DNA of 10,876 nt from Actinomycetota bacterium (lineage in GTDB: Bacteria > Actinomycetota > Thermoleophilia > Gaiellales > Gaiellaceae), in contig VGCB01000036.1 in assembly GCA_016870235.1 (NCBI GenBank), positions 1 through 10,876 of the forward strand. Direction: 5' to 3'. How positions within the stretch are numbered: position 1 is the stretch's first letter; every line of letters begins with the position of its first letter. The translations under genes were made by a program, and so were the position numbers. This document shows positions 1 through 6,359 of this stretch, piece by piece. The notes beneath the pieces were generated by a model. It was not told where the DNA came from. It searched no databases and saw only the letters and a program-made list of their open reading frames with translations.

Positions 1-1
1 C

Positions 2-394
2 CTGGCCGCGAGCCAGCGGTTCGAGGACGCGGCCCGGCTCCGCGACAGGGTCGCCGCGCTCGAGGAGGTCGTCGCGGCCGTCGCGCGCCTCGACCGCCTC
101 CGGCAACTACGGGCGTGCCTCCTCGTCCCTGCCCTCGAGCCCGGCTTCACGCAGGCGTTCTTCGTCGTCAACGGGCGCGTCGCCGCCCGTCGCCCGATCC
201 CGCCCGGCGGCGGCGCGATCTCGGAGGCGCTGGCGGGGCTCGCCGACGCGCTCGCCTGCGAGCCATCGCTTGCTCCGGAGCACGCGGACGAGCTCCTTCT
301 CGTCGACCAGGTGATGCGACGGCCGCCGCCCGAGCTCCGCGTCTGCCCCCTCGACGCCCATGCGATCGCCGGTGCCTGTTCGCTCGCTGCTTGA
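2..394 (+). CDS. UvrC/Cho-like nuclease, C-terminal part (5' truncated)
   Basis: The reading frame enters at base 2 and ends at TGA 392-394, giving the last 130 residues of a larger protein. The visible part opens with a UVR motif (residues 5-22, containing FEDAARLRDRVAALEE), the helical hairpin that UvrB and UvrC use to contact each other. The following 100 residues hold a short segment reading FFVVNGRVAARRPIPPGG and no motif I can name. In UvrC the UVR motif is followed by an RNase H-like nuclease domain and HhH repeats; both are absent here. The tail therefore fits a Cho-like GIY-YIG protein, or the actinobacterial fusion of a DEDDh exonuclease with a GIY-YIG/UVR module, better than UvrC itself. 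Those catalytic domains would lie upstream of the window. The role would be DNA repair or processing. The family call is moderately sure; the exact architecture cannot be seen. Confidence 0.6.
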   Translation: MAASQRFEDAARLRDRVAALEEVVAAVARLDRLRQLRACLLVPALEPGFTQAFFVVNGRVAARRPIPPGGGAISEALAGLADALACEPSLAPEHADELLLVDQVMRRPPPELRVCPLDAHAIAGACSLAA

Positions 395-423
395 CCTGGC
401 CGTCCGGCACGGCTTCGTGCCGC

Positions 424-458
424 TTGGCGATCCCGCCGCTTTCGTCGACAATGGACGG
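424..458 (+). promoter_or_regulatory. pyrF promoter, leaderless type
   Basis: TTGGCG at 424-429 and GACAAT at 447-452 are separated by exactly 17 nt and resemble -35 and -10 boxes of a housekeeping sigma factor. The -10 box ends 6 nt before the ATG at 459, so transcription would begin at or next to the start codon. No Shine-Dalgarno sequence lies between them. The promoter sits in the 64-nt gap after the upstream gene, which suggests pyrF is transcribed on its own. Confidence 0.6.
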
Positions 459-1385
459 ATGGGCGACATCGAGCCCCCGGTCGCCCCGTTCGCCCCGTTC
501 GCCGATCGCCTCGCCGACGCCGTCGAGCGGAAGGGCAGTCAGCTCGTCGTCGGGCTCGATCCCGTCGTCGATCTCCTCCCGATCGAGCTCCGCGGCGAGT
601 CCGTGCATGGTCGCTCGCTCGCCGCCGCGGCCGTCGAGCGGTTCTGCGTCGGGATCGTCGACTCGGTCGCGCCGCACGTGGTCGCGATCAAGCCGCAGGT
701 CGCGTTCTTCGAGGCGCTCGGAGCGGACGGCTGGGGGGCGCTCGAGCGGGTCTGCCGGCACTGCCGTGACGCCGGCCTCCTCGTGATCGCCGACGCGAAG
801 CGCGGCGACATCGGCTCCACCGCCCGCGCGTACGCCACCGCGTTCCTCGAGCCCGGAGCCGCCGGCGTGCCGCTCGCCGACGCGCTGACCGTCAACCCGT
901 ACCTCGGCCAGGACTCGCTCGATCCGTACCTCGCCGCCTGCAGGCGGCACGGCGCCGGGCTCTTCGTCCTCGTGCGCACGTCGAACGCGGGCGCCGCCGA
1001 CATCCAGGACGCGGCGCTCTCCGACGGCAGGCCGCTCTGGCGGCACGTCGCCGACCTGGTGCGCACGTGGGGAGAGGACATCGTCGGCGAGTGCGGCCTC
1101 TCGTCCGTCGGGGCCGTCGTGGGAGCGACCGTGCCGCGCTTCATCGGCGACGCGCGCCGGGCGATGCCCCAGTCCGTGATCCTCCTGCCCGGCGTCGGCG
1201 CTCAGGGCGCGACGCCCGCCGACGTCGCTCGCGCGTTCACGAGCGGTCCGGCGAGCGCGGTCGTCAACGTCTCGCGCTCGGTCATCTACGCCTACCGGGA
1301 GCAGGAGGACGCCGACTGGCGCAGCGCGGCAGGGGCGGAGGCGGCGAGGCTGGCCGCCGAGATCCGCGCCGCATCGGGCTGGTGA
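459..1385 (+). CDS. pyrF: Orotidine 5'-phosphate decarboxylase, type 2
   Basis: This cytoplasmic TIM-barrel enzyme decarboxylates OMP to UMP, the last step of de novo pyrimidine synthesis. The 308-residue protein carries the OMP decarboxylase signature DAKRGDIGSTA at residues 112-122, holding the catalytic Lys114 and Asp117. Other conserved stretches are GLDP (32-35), the phosphate/substrate strand IKPQ (77-80), VNPYLGQDS (145-153), VRTSN (172-176) and the late LLPGVGAQG segment. The length and motif spacing match the longer type 2 (PyrF2) group found in actinobacteria rather than the roughly 240-residue E. coli type. An in-frame ATG at 360 would add 33 residues, but it lies inside the upstream gene. 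The ATG at 459 follows a good -35/-10 pair and begins just before the conserved sequence, so I chose it. No other pyr gene is nearby. Confidence 0.93.
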   Translation: MGDIEPPVAPFAPFADRLADAVERKGSQLVVGLDPVVDLLPIELRGESVHGRSLAAAAVERFCVGIVDSVAPHVVAIKPQVAFFEALGADGWGALERVCRHCRDAGLLVIADAKRGDIGSTARAYATAFLEPGAAGVPLADALTVNPYLGQDSLDPYLAACRRHGAGLFVLVRTSNAGAADIQDAALSDGRPLWRHVADLVRTWGEDIVGECGLSSVGAVVGATVPRFIGDARRAMPQSVILLPGVGAQGATPADVARAFTSGPASAVVNVSRSVIYAYREQEDADWRSAAGAEAARLAAEIRAASGW

Positions 1386-1387
1386 GC

Positions 1388-1413
1388 CGGCGCCGAAGGC
1401 GTCCGGGGCGCCG
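1388..1413 (+). terminator. Possible hairpin after pyrF
   Basis: CGGCGCC (1388-1394) and its exact reverse complement GGCGCCG (1407-1413) form a 7-bp all-G/C stem with a 12-nt loop, beginning 3 nt after the pyrF stop. There is no T-run. The -10 box of the next gene begins 4 nt downstream. It could attenuate read-through into the carboxypeptidase gene, but short GC stems are common by chance in DNA of this composition. Confidence 0.3.
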
Positions 1414-1416
1414 CAC

Positions 1417-1432
1417 TACGATCGGCGTTGTG
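1417..1432 (+). promoter_or_regulatory. -10 box and leaderless start of the carboxypeptidase gene
   Basis: TACGAT at 1417-1422 fits the TANNNT form of a -10 box and is followed after 7 nt by the GTG start at 1430. No Shine-Dalgarno sequence precedes the GTG. I see no convincing -35 element at 16-18 nt. The arrangement points to a transcript that begins at the start codon. Confidence 0.5.
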
Positions 1433-2557
1433 CGATCGCGACTCCTGAGGATCCTCGTGCCGCTTGCCGTGCTCGCAGCGGCAGGCGTGGCGGCGGCCGC
1501 GCCGCCCGCCGTCGAGGCCGAGGCGTACCTCGTGATCGGCGATCCGGACGGCCGCGAGCTGCTGGCGCACGCTCCGGACGAGCGGCGTCCGGTCGCGTCG
1601 ATCACGAAGCTGATGACCGTCCTCGTCGCGCTCGAACGGGCGAGCCTCGACGAGACGGTCGTCGTCCAGCCCGCGGCCGCGAGCATCGGCGAGTCGACCA
1701 TCTTCCTCCAGACCGGCGACCGGATCCCGGTGCGCGACCTCGCGATCGCCGCGCTCGTCCCGAGCGCGAACGACGCCGCCACCGCGCTCGCCCTCCACGT
1801 CGGCAAGGGCTCGATCCGCCGCTTCGTCCTCCTGATGAACCGGAAGGCCCGGGAGCTCCAGATGACGCGCACGCGCTACGCGAACCCGCACGGCCTCGAC
1901 CAGCCCGGTCACGTGTCGACCGCACGCGACTCGGTCACCCTCCTACGGGCGGCGCTCGAGAACCCGTTCATCCGCCGGTATGCGCACGCGGCGCGGGCGC
2001 AGATCGCGGGCGGACGCGAGGTGCTGACGACGGACGTCCTGCTCGGCCGCGTGCCGGGCATCGTCGGCGCGAAGACCGGGCACACCGACGGCGCGGGCTG
2101 GTCGCAGGTCGCCCTTGTCCGCCGCGGCGGCGTCCAGGTCGCTGCGGTCGTCCTCGGTGCCGCTACGAAGGAGACGAGGAACACGAGCCTCGCCGGGCTG
2201 CTCGAATGGGGCGTATCCACGTACGTGTCCGTCCGGGCCGTCGACGCCGCCCGCGTCTACGCCCGCGCCGAGGTGGGCTGGAGCAAGGATCCGGTGCTCA
2301 TCCGCGCGCCGCGCACGCTCGTGCGGATCGTGTCGCTCGACGTTCCCCTTCGCGAGCGCGTCGTGGCGCCGCGCGTCCTGCCTCTGCCCGTCCGCAAGGG
2401 GCAGGAGGTGGGAGAGGTGCGCGTCTACGCGCGGGGACGGCTCGTCGCCCGGTCGCCGCTCCTCGCGGACCGTACGGTGACGCGGCCCGGCGTGCTCGGC
2501 CGCGTCGGGTGGTACGCGGGCCGCGCTGCGCACCACGTCGCCGGCATCTTCTCGTAG
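1430..2557 (+). CDS. D-alanyl-D-alanine carboxypeptidase, PBP5 family (peptidase S11)
   Basis: This exported penicillin-binding protein should remove the terminal D-Ala from peptidoglycan pentapeptides outside the membrane, so limiting cross-linking. The 375-residue product starts with a signal peptide: basic VRSRLLR, a hydrophobic stretch to about residue 24, then an Ala/Pro-rich cleavage region. All three active-site motifs are intact: SITK with nucleophile Ser57 and Lys60, SAN at 112-114, and KTG at 215-217. Residues about 275-355 look like the beta-rich PBP5 C-terminal domain, including VRKGQEVGEV. The final residues (VGWYAGRAAHHVAGIFS) could be a weak amphipathic membrane anchor. The GTG at 1430 is chosen because it directly begins the signal peptide and follows a -10 box; the frame stays open upstream only because of GC bias. 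I cannot tell a DacA from a DacB/DacF paralogue. Confidence 0.9.
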   Translation: MRSRLLRILVPLAVLAAAGVAAAAPPAVEAEAYLVIGDPDGRELLAHAPDERRPVASITKLMTVLVALERASLDETVVVQPAAASIGESTIFLQTGDRIPVRDLAIAALVPSANDAATALALHVGKGSIRRFVLLMNRKARELQMTRTRYANPHGLDQPGHVSTARDSVTLLRAALENPFIRRYAHAARAQIAGGREVLTTDVLLGRVPGIVGAKTGHTDGAGWSQVALVRRGGVQVAAVVLGAATKETRNTSLAGLLEWGVSTYVSVRAVDAARVYARAEVGWSKDPVLIRAPRTLVRIVSLDVPLRERVVAPRVLPLPVRKGQEVGEVRVYARGRLVARSPLLADRTVTRPGVLGRVGWYAGRAAHHVAGIFS

Positions 2558-2614
2558 CCCGACCCGGCTCGGCCGCGGCCCTCTCCGCGTGGCGGTGGGG
2601 CGAGGGTGCGCCGG

Positions 2615-2629
2615 TAGCATCCGGGCGTG
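2615..2629 (+). promoter_or_regulatory. -10 box and leaderless start of the sugar kinase gene
   Basis: TAGCAT at 2615-2620 fits TANNNT and ends 6 nt before the GTG start at 2627. The intervening CCGGGC is not a Shine-Dalgarno sequence, and no clear -35 element is visible. The rest of the gap after the carboxypeptidase stop (2558-2614) is GC-rich and shows no other feature. Confidence 0.5.
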
Positions 2630-3583
2630 ATCGTCACGGTCGCCGTGAACGCTGCGCTCGATCGGTCGGTGACGGTGCCCGGTCTCCAGCTCGGGATCCG
2701 GCACCGGGCGAGCTCCGTCCTCACCCAGGCCGGCGGCAAGGGGATCAACGTCGGCCGCGCGCTCAAGCGGCTCGAGATCCCGGTCGTCGTCACGGGCCTC
2801 GCGGGTGGACGCACGGGGACGCGCATCGTCGAGGAGCTGACGGACGAGGCGATCCTCAACGACTTCGTCCGGATCCGCGACGAGTCGCGCACGTCGACGG
2901 TGCTGGTCGACCCCGTCACCGGAGTCCAGACCGAGATCAACGAGTGGGGCCCGAAGGTGTCCGACACCGAGCTCTCGATCCTGATGGACAAGCTCCGCTA
3001 CCTCTCGCGGGGCGTCGACGCGATCGTGCTCGCTGGCTCGCTGCCGCGCGGGGTCGAGGACCGGTTCTACGCCGACGCGCTCCGCGACCTCTCCCGCCGG
3101 GGCGTCCGCGTCGCCGTCGATGCCGAGGGCGAGCCTCTCCGGCTCGCGGTCGAGGCCGAGCCGTGGCTCGTCTCCCCCAACCAGCACGAGGCCGAGCAGC
3201 TCGTCGGGCAGGAGCTCCAGGAGGACGCCGACTTCGTGATGGCGCTCGATCAGATCGCGGAGATGGGCGCCCGGAACGTCCAGATCACGTACACGGGCGG
3301 CTGCTTCCTCCTCGTGCGCGAGGAGCGGTCGGTCCGGCGGTATCACGCGGTCGCTCCGCAGCTCGAGCCGGTGTCGGTGGTCGGCGCCGGCGACACGCTT
3401 CTCGCGCAGTACCTGGCCGCCTGGTCGGAGGGCGAGGACGCCGAGACCGCGCTCCGGCTCGCGGTCGCGGCGGGCGCCGCCTCCGTGCTCGAGGTGGGCG
3501 GCGGGCGCTTCGACCGGGCCGAGGCCCGTCGGCTCGCTCCGCTCGTCGACCTCGAAGAGATCGCGCTGACGCCCGGCGTCTGA
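2627..3583 (+). CDS. PfkB-family hexose kinase, 1-phosphofructokinase-like
   Basis: This ribokinase-fold cytoplasmic enzyme phosphorylates a sugar or sugar phosphate with ATP. The 318-residue length and motif layout match the FruK/LacC/PfkB subgroup, whose members act on fructose 1-phosphate, tagatose 6-phosphate or fructose 6-phosphate. It has PfkB signature 1, GGKGINVGRALKRL, starting at residue 36; AGSLPRG at 136-142; SPNQHEAE at 183-190; and the anion-hole and catalytic motif GAGD at 253-256, with Asp256 as the likely base. Two details are unusual. The segment before the nucleotide loop reads ITYTGGCFLLV rather than the common S/T-x-G-x-x-G form, and GAGD is followed by TLLAQ rather than the usual S-hydrophobic-A-G. 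No fructose PTS genes are adjacent, so the substrate is undecided; a minor 6-phosphofructokinase is equally possible. The UspA gene lies 88 nt downstream. Confidence 0.85.
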   Translation: MIVTVAVNAALDRSVTVPGLQLGIRHRASSVLTQAGGKGINVGRALKRLEIPVVVTGLAGGRTGTRIVEELTDEAILNDFVRIRDESRTSTVLVDPVTGVQTEINEWGPKVSDTELSILMDKLRYLSRGVDAIVLAGSLPRGVEDRFYADALRDLSRRGVRVAVDAEGEPLRLAVEAEPWLVSPNQHEAEQLVGQELQEDADFVMALDQIAEMGARNVQITYTGGCFLLVREERSVRRYHAVAPQLEPVSVVGAGDTLLAQYLAAWSEGEDAETALRLAVAAGAASVLEVGGGRFDRAEARRLAPLVDLEEIALTPGV

Positions 3584-3660
3584 TCGCCGCCGAGACGCCC
3601 TGCAGTTTGCGTGAAAGCCCCGATTCCGGCGGCTCCGGCGCAGTGGATCATGCGCGCGAG

Positions 3661-3675
3661 AGGAGGATGCCGTGA
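3661..3675 (+). promoter_or_regulatory. Strong Shine-Dalgarno site of the UspA gene
   Basis: AGGAGG at 3661-3666 lies 5 nt before the GTG at 3672 and fixes that start. An out-of-frame ATG-CCG-TGA (3667-3675) begins directly after the site and its stop overlaps the GTG. The rest of the 3584-3660 gap holds no promoter I can call with confidence. Confidence 0.7.
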
Positions 3676-4100
3676 AGCAGATCGTGGTCGCAACGGACGC
3701 GTCGACCGCGGCGCGCTCGGCGGTCGACGTCGGGATCGCGCTCGCCGGCTCGGTTGGAGCCGCGGTGAGGCTCGTGCACGTGTTGGCTCCCCCGGACTGG
3801 GAGGAGCGGGGAACGCCGCGCAGATCGCTCAGCCCGGAGGAGGAGCATGCGATCCACCGCGCGGAAGCCCATGCGGCGGAGCGCGGCGTCGCGCTCGAGG
3901 TGGAGCTCCTGCCGCTCGAGGGGAGCGCGGCGGAGACGATCGCCGGCCACGCCGGGCGTCTCGACGCCGACGTAATCGTGGTCGGCAGCCGCGGCCGCAG
4001 CGGTCTCGGCGTCGCCGTCCTCGGCAGCGTCGCGCAGGGCGTCGTCCACAACTCCCGGCGGCCGGTGCTCGTCGTCCCCGCCGGAGCGACGATGGGGTAG
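3672..4100 (+). CDS. Universal stress protein, UspA family, ATP-binding type
   Basis: This is a small cytoplasmic alpha/beta protein of 142 residues, the usual size for a single-domain Usp. The N-terminal strand IVVATDAS (4-11) contains the conserved Asp9. The C-terminal part has the nucleotide-binding pattern G-2x-G-9x-G-S exactly: Gly105, Gly108, Gly118 and Ser119, inside VIVVGSRGRSGLG. It then closes with RPVLVVP (130-136). Usp proteins with this pattern bind ATP, and in other actinobacteria are linked to stress, hypoxia or growth arrest; here the role is inferred only from family. The gene is the last of the + strand group and converges on the histidine kinase gene 27 nt away. It is the only gene here with a textbook Shine-Dalgarno sequence, so its translation may be controlled differently from its neighbours. 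Confidence 0.92.
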   Translation: MKQIVVATDASTAARSAVDVGIALAGSVGAAVRLVHVLAPPDWEERGTPRRSLSPEEEHAIHRAEAHAAERGVALEVELLPLEGSAAETIAGHAGRLDADVIVVGSRGRSGLGVAVLGSVAQGVVHNSRRPVLVVPAGATMG

Positions 4101-4104
4101 AGGC

Positions 4105-4119
4105 CCGGCACGAGGCCGG
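4105..4119. terminator. Small hairpin between convergent genes
   Basis: CCGGC (4105-4109) and GCCGG (4115-4119) can form a 5-bp G/C stem with a 5-nt loop in the 27-nt gap between the converging UspA and histidine kinase stop codons. There is no T-run on either strand. It may act as a weak two-way terminator, but a stem this short could be chance. Confidence 0.25.
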
Positions 4120-4127
4120 AAGCCGCC

Positions 4128-5492
4128 CTACGCGGCGCGGAGCACGACCTCGATCGACGTCCCGAAGCCGGGCGTCGTCGCGATCGAGAACGCGCCGTCG
4201 ATCGAGTCCGTGCGGCGGCGCATGTTCCGGAGTCCCTGTCCCGCGGGCGTCAGCTCGCCGTCGAAGCCGGTGCCGTCGTCGCGGACGGTCAGCACCCGGC
4301 GGTTCCCCCGCGCCCGGAGGTCGACCCACACGCGGCGCGCGCTCGCGTGCTTGCGCGCGTTCGCAAGGCCCTCCTGGACGATGCGGAACACCTCGATCTG
4401 CTCGTCCGGCGCGAGCGCGACGCCGGGATCGATCTCCAGCTCGACCTCGATGACGCCGTCGGCGACGAGGAAGTCGACGTACCGGCGCAGGGCTGCGTCG
4501 AACGGCGCCGTGCCGCTCGCGGAGGAGAGCGCGAGCACCGCGAAGCGGGCCTCCTGCTGCGCTGCCGACGACGCCTCCTTGAGCCGCGGCAGCAGGGTCT
4601 CGAGCTTCGCTCCGCACTCGAGCATGCTCACGCTCGTCGACATCGCGAACAGGTACTGGGCGAGCCCGTCGTGGATGTCGCGGGCGACCCGCGCCCGCTC
4701 GTCGGAGACGGCGCGACCGAACTCGGCCTGCCCGATCGCTCGCCAGACACCGACGAGGAGGACACCGTACGCGAGCAGCCGCAGGAAGTCGCCCTGGAGG
4801 ATGTAGTCCGCCGACAGCGCGGGCGCGAGGACCGACTGGAGGTGCGCGAAGAGGAAGAGCGTGAGCGCCATCGTCAGCCACGAGTCGAGGTCGCGGCGGT
4901 GTCGCCGGTAGCGGAGCCCGAAGCTGAGCGCCGCGATGAGCGAGCAGGCGGCGAGGATCGCGAAGGAGGCGACGGCGACCAGGTCGCGGTCGAGCGGCGA
5001 CTGCCCGGGAAGCGCGAGGTTCGCGAGGCCCCACGAGGCGCCGGCGACGACGACGGTCCCCGCCAGCCCGACCCCCAGCGCCATGCGGCGCGACCCGAGC
5101 CGGATCGTCAGGAAGGGCGCGACGGCCGTCAGCGCCGCGGCCACGATGCGGCAGCCCACGCCCGCCCAGGCCTCCCTGGCCGCGACCGGCTGGTCGTCGA
5201 GGTCCGGCAGAATCGAGTACGCGACTGAGCCGAAGGCAGCGACGGCGAAGCCGAGCGAGAGGACGAGGTCCATCGCCCGGCCTTCGACCCGGAAGCGCGT
5301 CGCGGCGAGGATCGCGACCATCGTCGAGAGGAGCGCGACCGTCGTCTCGAGTGCGAGGCTCGCCTTCGACAGCTCGTATCCCTGGAGCCGGTCCGTCTGC
5401 CACAGGAGCACGGTCGCGAAGACCAGCAGGCAGGTCAGCGCGAGCTGGCCGCCGAGCCACGAGCGGTACGAGTTGTTGCGCGAATCATCCAC
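4128..5492 (-). CDS. Membrane sensor histidine kinase, NarL/DesK type (HisKA_3)
   Basis: This is the sensor half of a two-component system. The 454-residue protein has about eight hydrophobic helices (roughly 12-31, 47-65, 74-94, 114-131, 137-161, 171-192, 206-226 and 237-253) with short connections and no large external domain. The signal is therefore probably sensed in or at the membrane. The kinase core follows: HisKA_3 box ARVARDIHDGLAQ with phospho-acceptor His274, an N box around Asn378 (EGLANARKHA), a G1 box VRDDGTGFD near 403-411, and a G2 region GQGLRNMRRR with a late GFGTSIEV. It should autophosphorylate and pass phosphate to the regulator encoded divergently next door. The start is uncertain. 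The GTG at 5492 gives a short cytoplasmic N-terminus before helix 1 and has GAGGGAG just upstream. Longer in-frame starts (up to 5609) would run into the regulator gene and add non-conserved charged sequence. Confidence 0.87.
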   Translation of the reverse strand: MDDSRNNSYRSWLGGQLALTCLLVFATVLLWQTDRLQGYELSKASLALETTVALLSTMVAILAATRFRVEGRAMDLVLSLGFAVAAFGSVAYSILPDLDDQPVAAREAWAGVGCRIVAAALTAVAPFLTIRLGSRRMALGVGLAGTVVVAGASWGLANLALPGQSPLDRDLVAVASFAILAACSLIAALSFGLRYRRHRRDLDSWLTMALTLFLFAHLQSVLAPALSADYILQGDFLRLLAYGVLLVGVWRAIGQAEFGRAVSDERARVARDIHDGLAQYLFAMSTSVSMLECGAKLETLLPRLKEASSAAQQEARFAVLALSSASGTAPFDAALRRYVDFLVADGVIEVELEIDPGVALAPDEQIEVFRIVQEGLANARKHASARRVWVDLRARGNRRVLTVRDDGTGFDGELTPAGQGLRNMRRRTDSIDGAFSIATTPGFGTSIEVVLRAA

Positions 5493-5501
5493 ATCTCCCT
5501 C

Positions 5502-5525
5502 ATCGGCAGGGTGAGTGCTGCCGAT
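5502..5525. promoter_or_regulatory. Perfect inverted repeat between divergent kinase and regulator genes
   Basis: ATCGGCAG (5502-5509) and its exact reverse complement CTGCCGAT (5518-5525) are separated by 8 nt, placing the half-site centres 16 bp apart. The element fills most of the 42-bp space between the proposed starts of the kinase (5492) and regulator (5535). NarL-family regulators bind DNA as dimers at inverted repeats, often in their own promoters, so an autoregulatory operator is a reasonable inference. As RNA it would instead fold into a hairpin directly before the regulator's ribosome binding site. Confidence 0.5.
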
Positions 5526-5537
5526 AAGGAAGGTGTG
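5526..5537 (+). promoter_or_regulatory. Ribosome binding site deciding the response regulator start
   Basis: The purine-rich AAGGAAGG at 5526-5533 sits immediately before the GTG at 5535. The AAGGA core is 4 nt from the start and so rather close. The alternative in-frame GTG at 5511 has no such site and lies inside the inverted repeat. Confidence 0.5.
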
Positions 5538-6179
5538 AACGAACGCATTCTCATCGCCGACGACCACCCGCTCACGCGCGAGGCGCTCGGGCTCCTCCTC
5601 GCGCAGCACGGCTTCGACGTCGTGGGGCAGGCAAGCAACGGTCGCGAGGCGATCGCGCTGGCCGAGCGACTCCAGCCCGACCTCGTGCTCCTCGACCTGA
5701 CGATGCCGGAGCTCGACGGGCTGTCGGCCCTACCGCAGATCCGAGAGGCGGCGCCCGACTCCGAGGTCGTCGTGCTCACCGCGGACGGGACGGAGGACAA
5801 CCTGCTCGCCGCGATCCGGGGCGGCGCCGCCGGCTATCTGTTGAAGAGCGAGCCGCCGGAGCGGATCGCAAGCTTTCTCCGCGGCGTCGCGGGCGGCGAG
5901 GCGGCCCTGTCGGGATCGATCGCGCGGCGGCTGCTCGAGCGCGTGCGGACGGGCGGGCGGCTCTCGGGCGGCGTGCCGGACGAGATCGGCCGTGTCCTCT
6001 CGACCCGCGAGGTCGAGGTGCTCCTCCTCCTCGACGAGCACCTGACGACGGACGAGATCGCCGGGCGCCTCTTCATCTCCGAGCACACGGTCAGGTCGCA
6101 CGTGAAGAGCCTCCTGCGGAAGCTCGACGTCTCGTCGCGACGCGAGGCGCTCAAGCGCCTCGCGGTCGCGCGCGGCTGA
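5535..6179 (+). CDS. Response regulator, NarL/LuxR family
   Basis: This is a cytoplasmic DNA-binding regulator of 214 residues, the usual size. The N-terminal receiver domain (about 3-120) has the acidic pair Asp9-Asp10, the phospho-acceptor Asp54 in LLDLTMPELDG, the switch Thr82 and the conserved Lys104. The C-terminal LuxR-type helix-turn-helix (about 153-206) reads LSTREVEVLLLL, then TTDEIAGRLFISEHTVRSHV and LLRKLDV. The second position of the opening motif is Ser rather than the common T-P-R-E form (here LSTRE). It is almost certainly the partner of the divergently encoded histidine kinase; the kinase's HisKA_3 class normally pairs with this regulator class. The GTG at 5535 is preferred over 5511 because of the AAGGAAGG site and because conserved sequence begins at residue 4. 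Target genes are unknown, but its own promoter region is a candidate. Confidence 0.93.
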   Translation: MNERILIADDHPLTREALGLLLAQHGFDVVGQASNGREAIALAERLQPDLVLLDLTMPELDGLSALPQIREAAPDSEVVVLTADGTEDNLLAAIRGGAAGYLLKSEPPERIASFLRGVAGGEAALSGSIARRLLERVRTGGRLSGGVPDEIGRVLSTREVEVLLLLDEHLTTDEIAGRLFISEHTVRSHVKSLLRKLDVSSRREALKRLAVARG

Positions 6180-6182
6180 GCA

Positions 6183-6198
6183 GCTGCCGCGCGGCAGC
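6183..6198 (+). terminator. Palindrome after the response regulator gene
   Basis: GCTGCCGCGCGGCAGC is a perfect 16-bp palindrome starting 4 nt after the regulator stop. It can fold as a 6-bp stem with a 4-nt loop. No T-run follows. The position fits a GC-type transcription end. Confidence 0.4.
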
Positions 6199-6330
6199 GC
6201 GCTCCCGAAGATCCCCCACGGCGAGGGATGCGATTCCGCCGGTCGAGGCGATGCGCGACGGGCCTGCGCGGCCGACAATCCGAGCACGAGGCAAGGGTGA
6301 CGTGCAGGTGGTGAGTTGACCGCGACGAGT
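6199..6330. other. Intergenic stretch without a supported gene
   Basis: This is the middle of the 180-nt gap between two converging genes. It holds only a 28-codon Arg-rich frame (6228-6314) that I do not support, and no clear promoter or RNA gene. Confidence 0.5.
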
Positions 6331-6358
6331 GAACGGCCGGGCCGCACCCCGGCCGTTC
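6331..6358. terminator. Strong hairpin, probable terminator of the deacetylase operon
   Basis: GAACGGCCGGG (6331-6341) and CCCGGCCGTTC (6348-6358) form a perfect 11-bp stem with a 6-nt loop. It lies 1 nt beyond the stop codon of the - strand deacetylase gene. There is no good T-run on either strand, which is common for terminators in high-GC actinobacteria. It could also stop transcripts arriving from the response regulator side. Confidence 0.65.
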
Positions 6359-6359
6359 C

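Noticed and set aside
360..458. Longer PyrF start at ATG 360
   Set aside because: It lies inside the upstream gene, adds non-conserved residues, and would place the -35/-10 pair at 424-452 inside the coding region.
1943..4111. A 722-codon open frame on the - strand across three + strand genes
   Set aside because: It spans the gaps and coding regions of the carboxypeptidase, sugar kinase and UspA genes, all with intact catalytic motifs, and shows only composition-driven sequence.
5511..5534. Longer response regulator start at GTG 5511
   Set aside because: There is no ribosome binding site before it and it lies in the centre of the inverted repeat; GTG 5535 has AAGGAAGG in front.
5493..5609. 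Longer histidine kinase start at 5609
   Set aside because: It would overlap the response regulator coding region by about 75 nt and add a charged, non-conserved N-terminus ahead of the first membrane helix.
6228..6314. A 28-codon Arg-rich frame in the convergent gap on the + strand
   Set aside because: It is very short and composition-driven; GAGGG is only 0-1 nt before the ATG, too close for a ribosome site.
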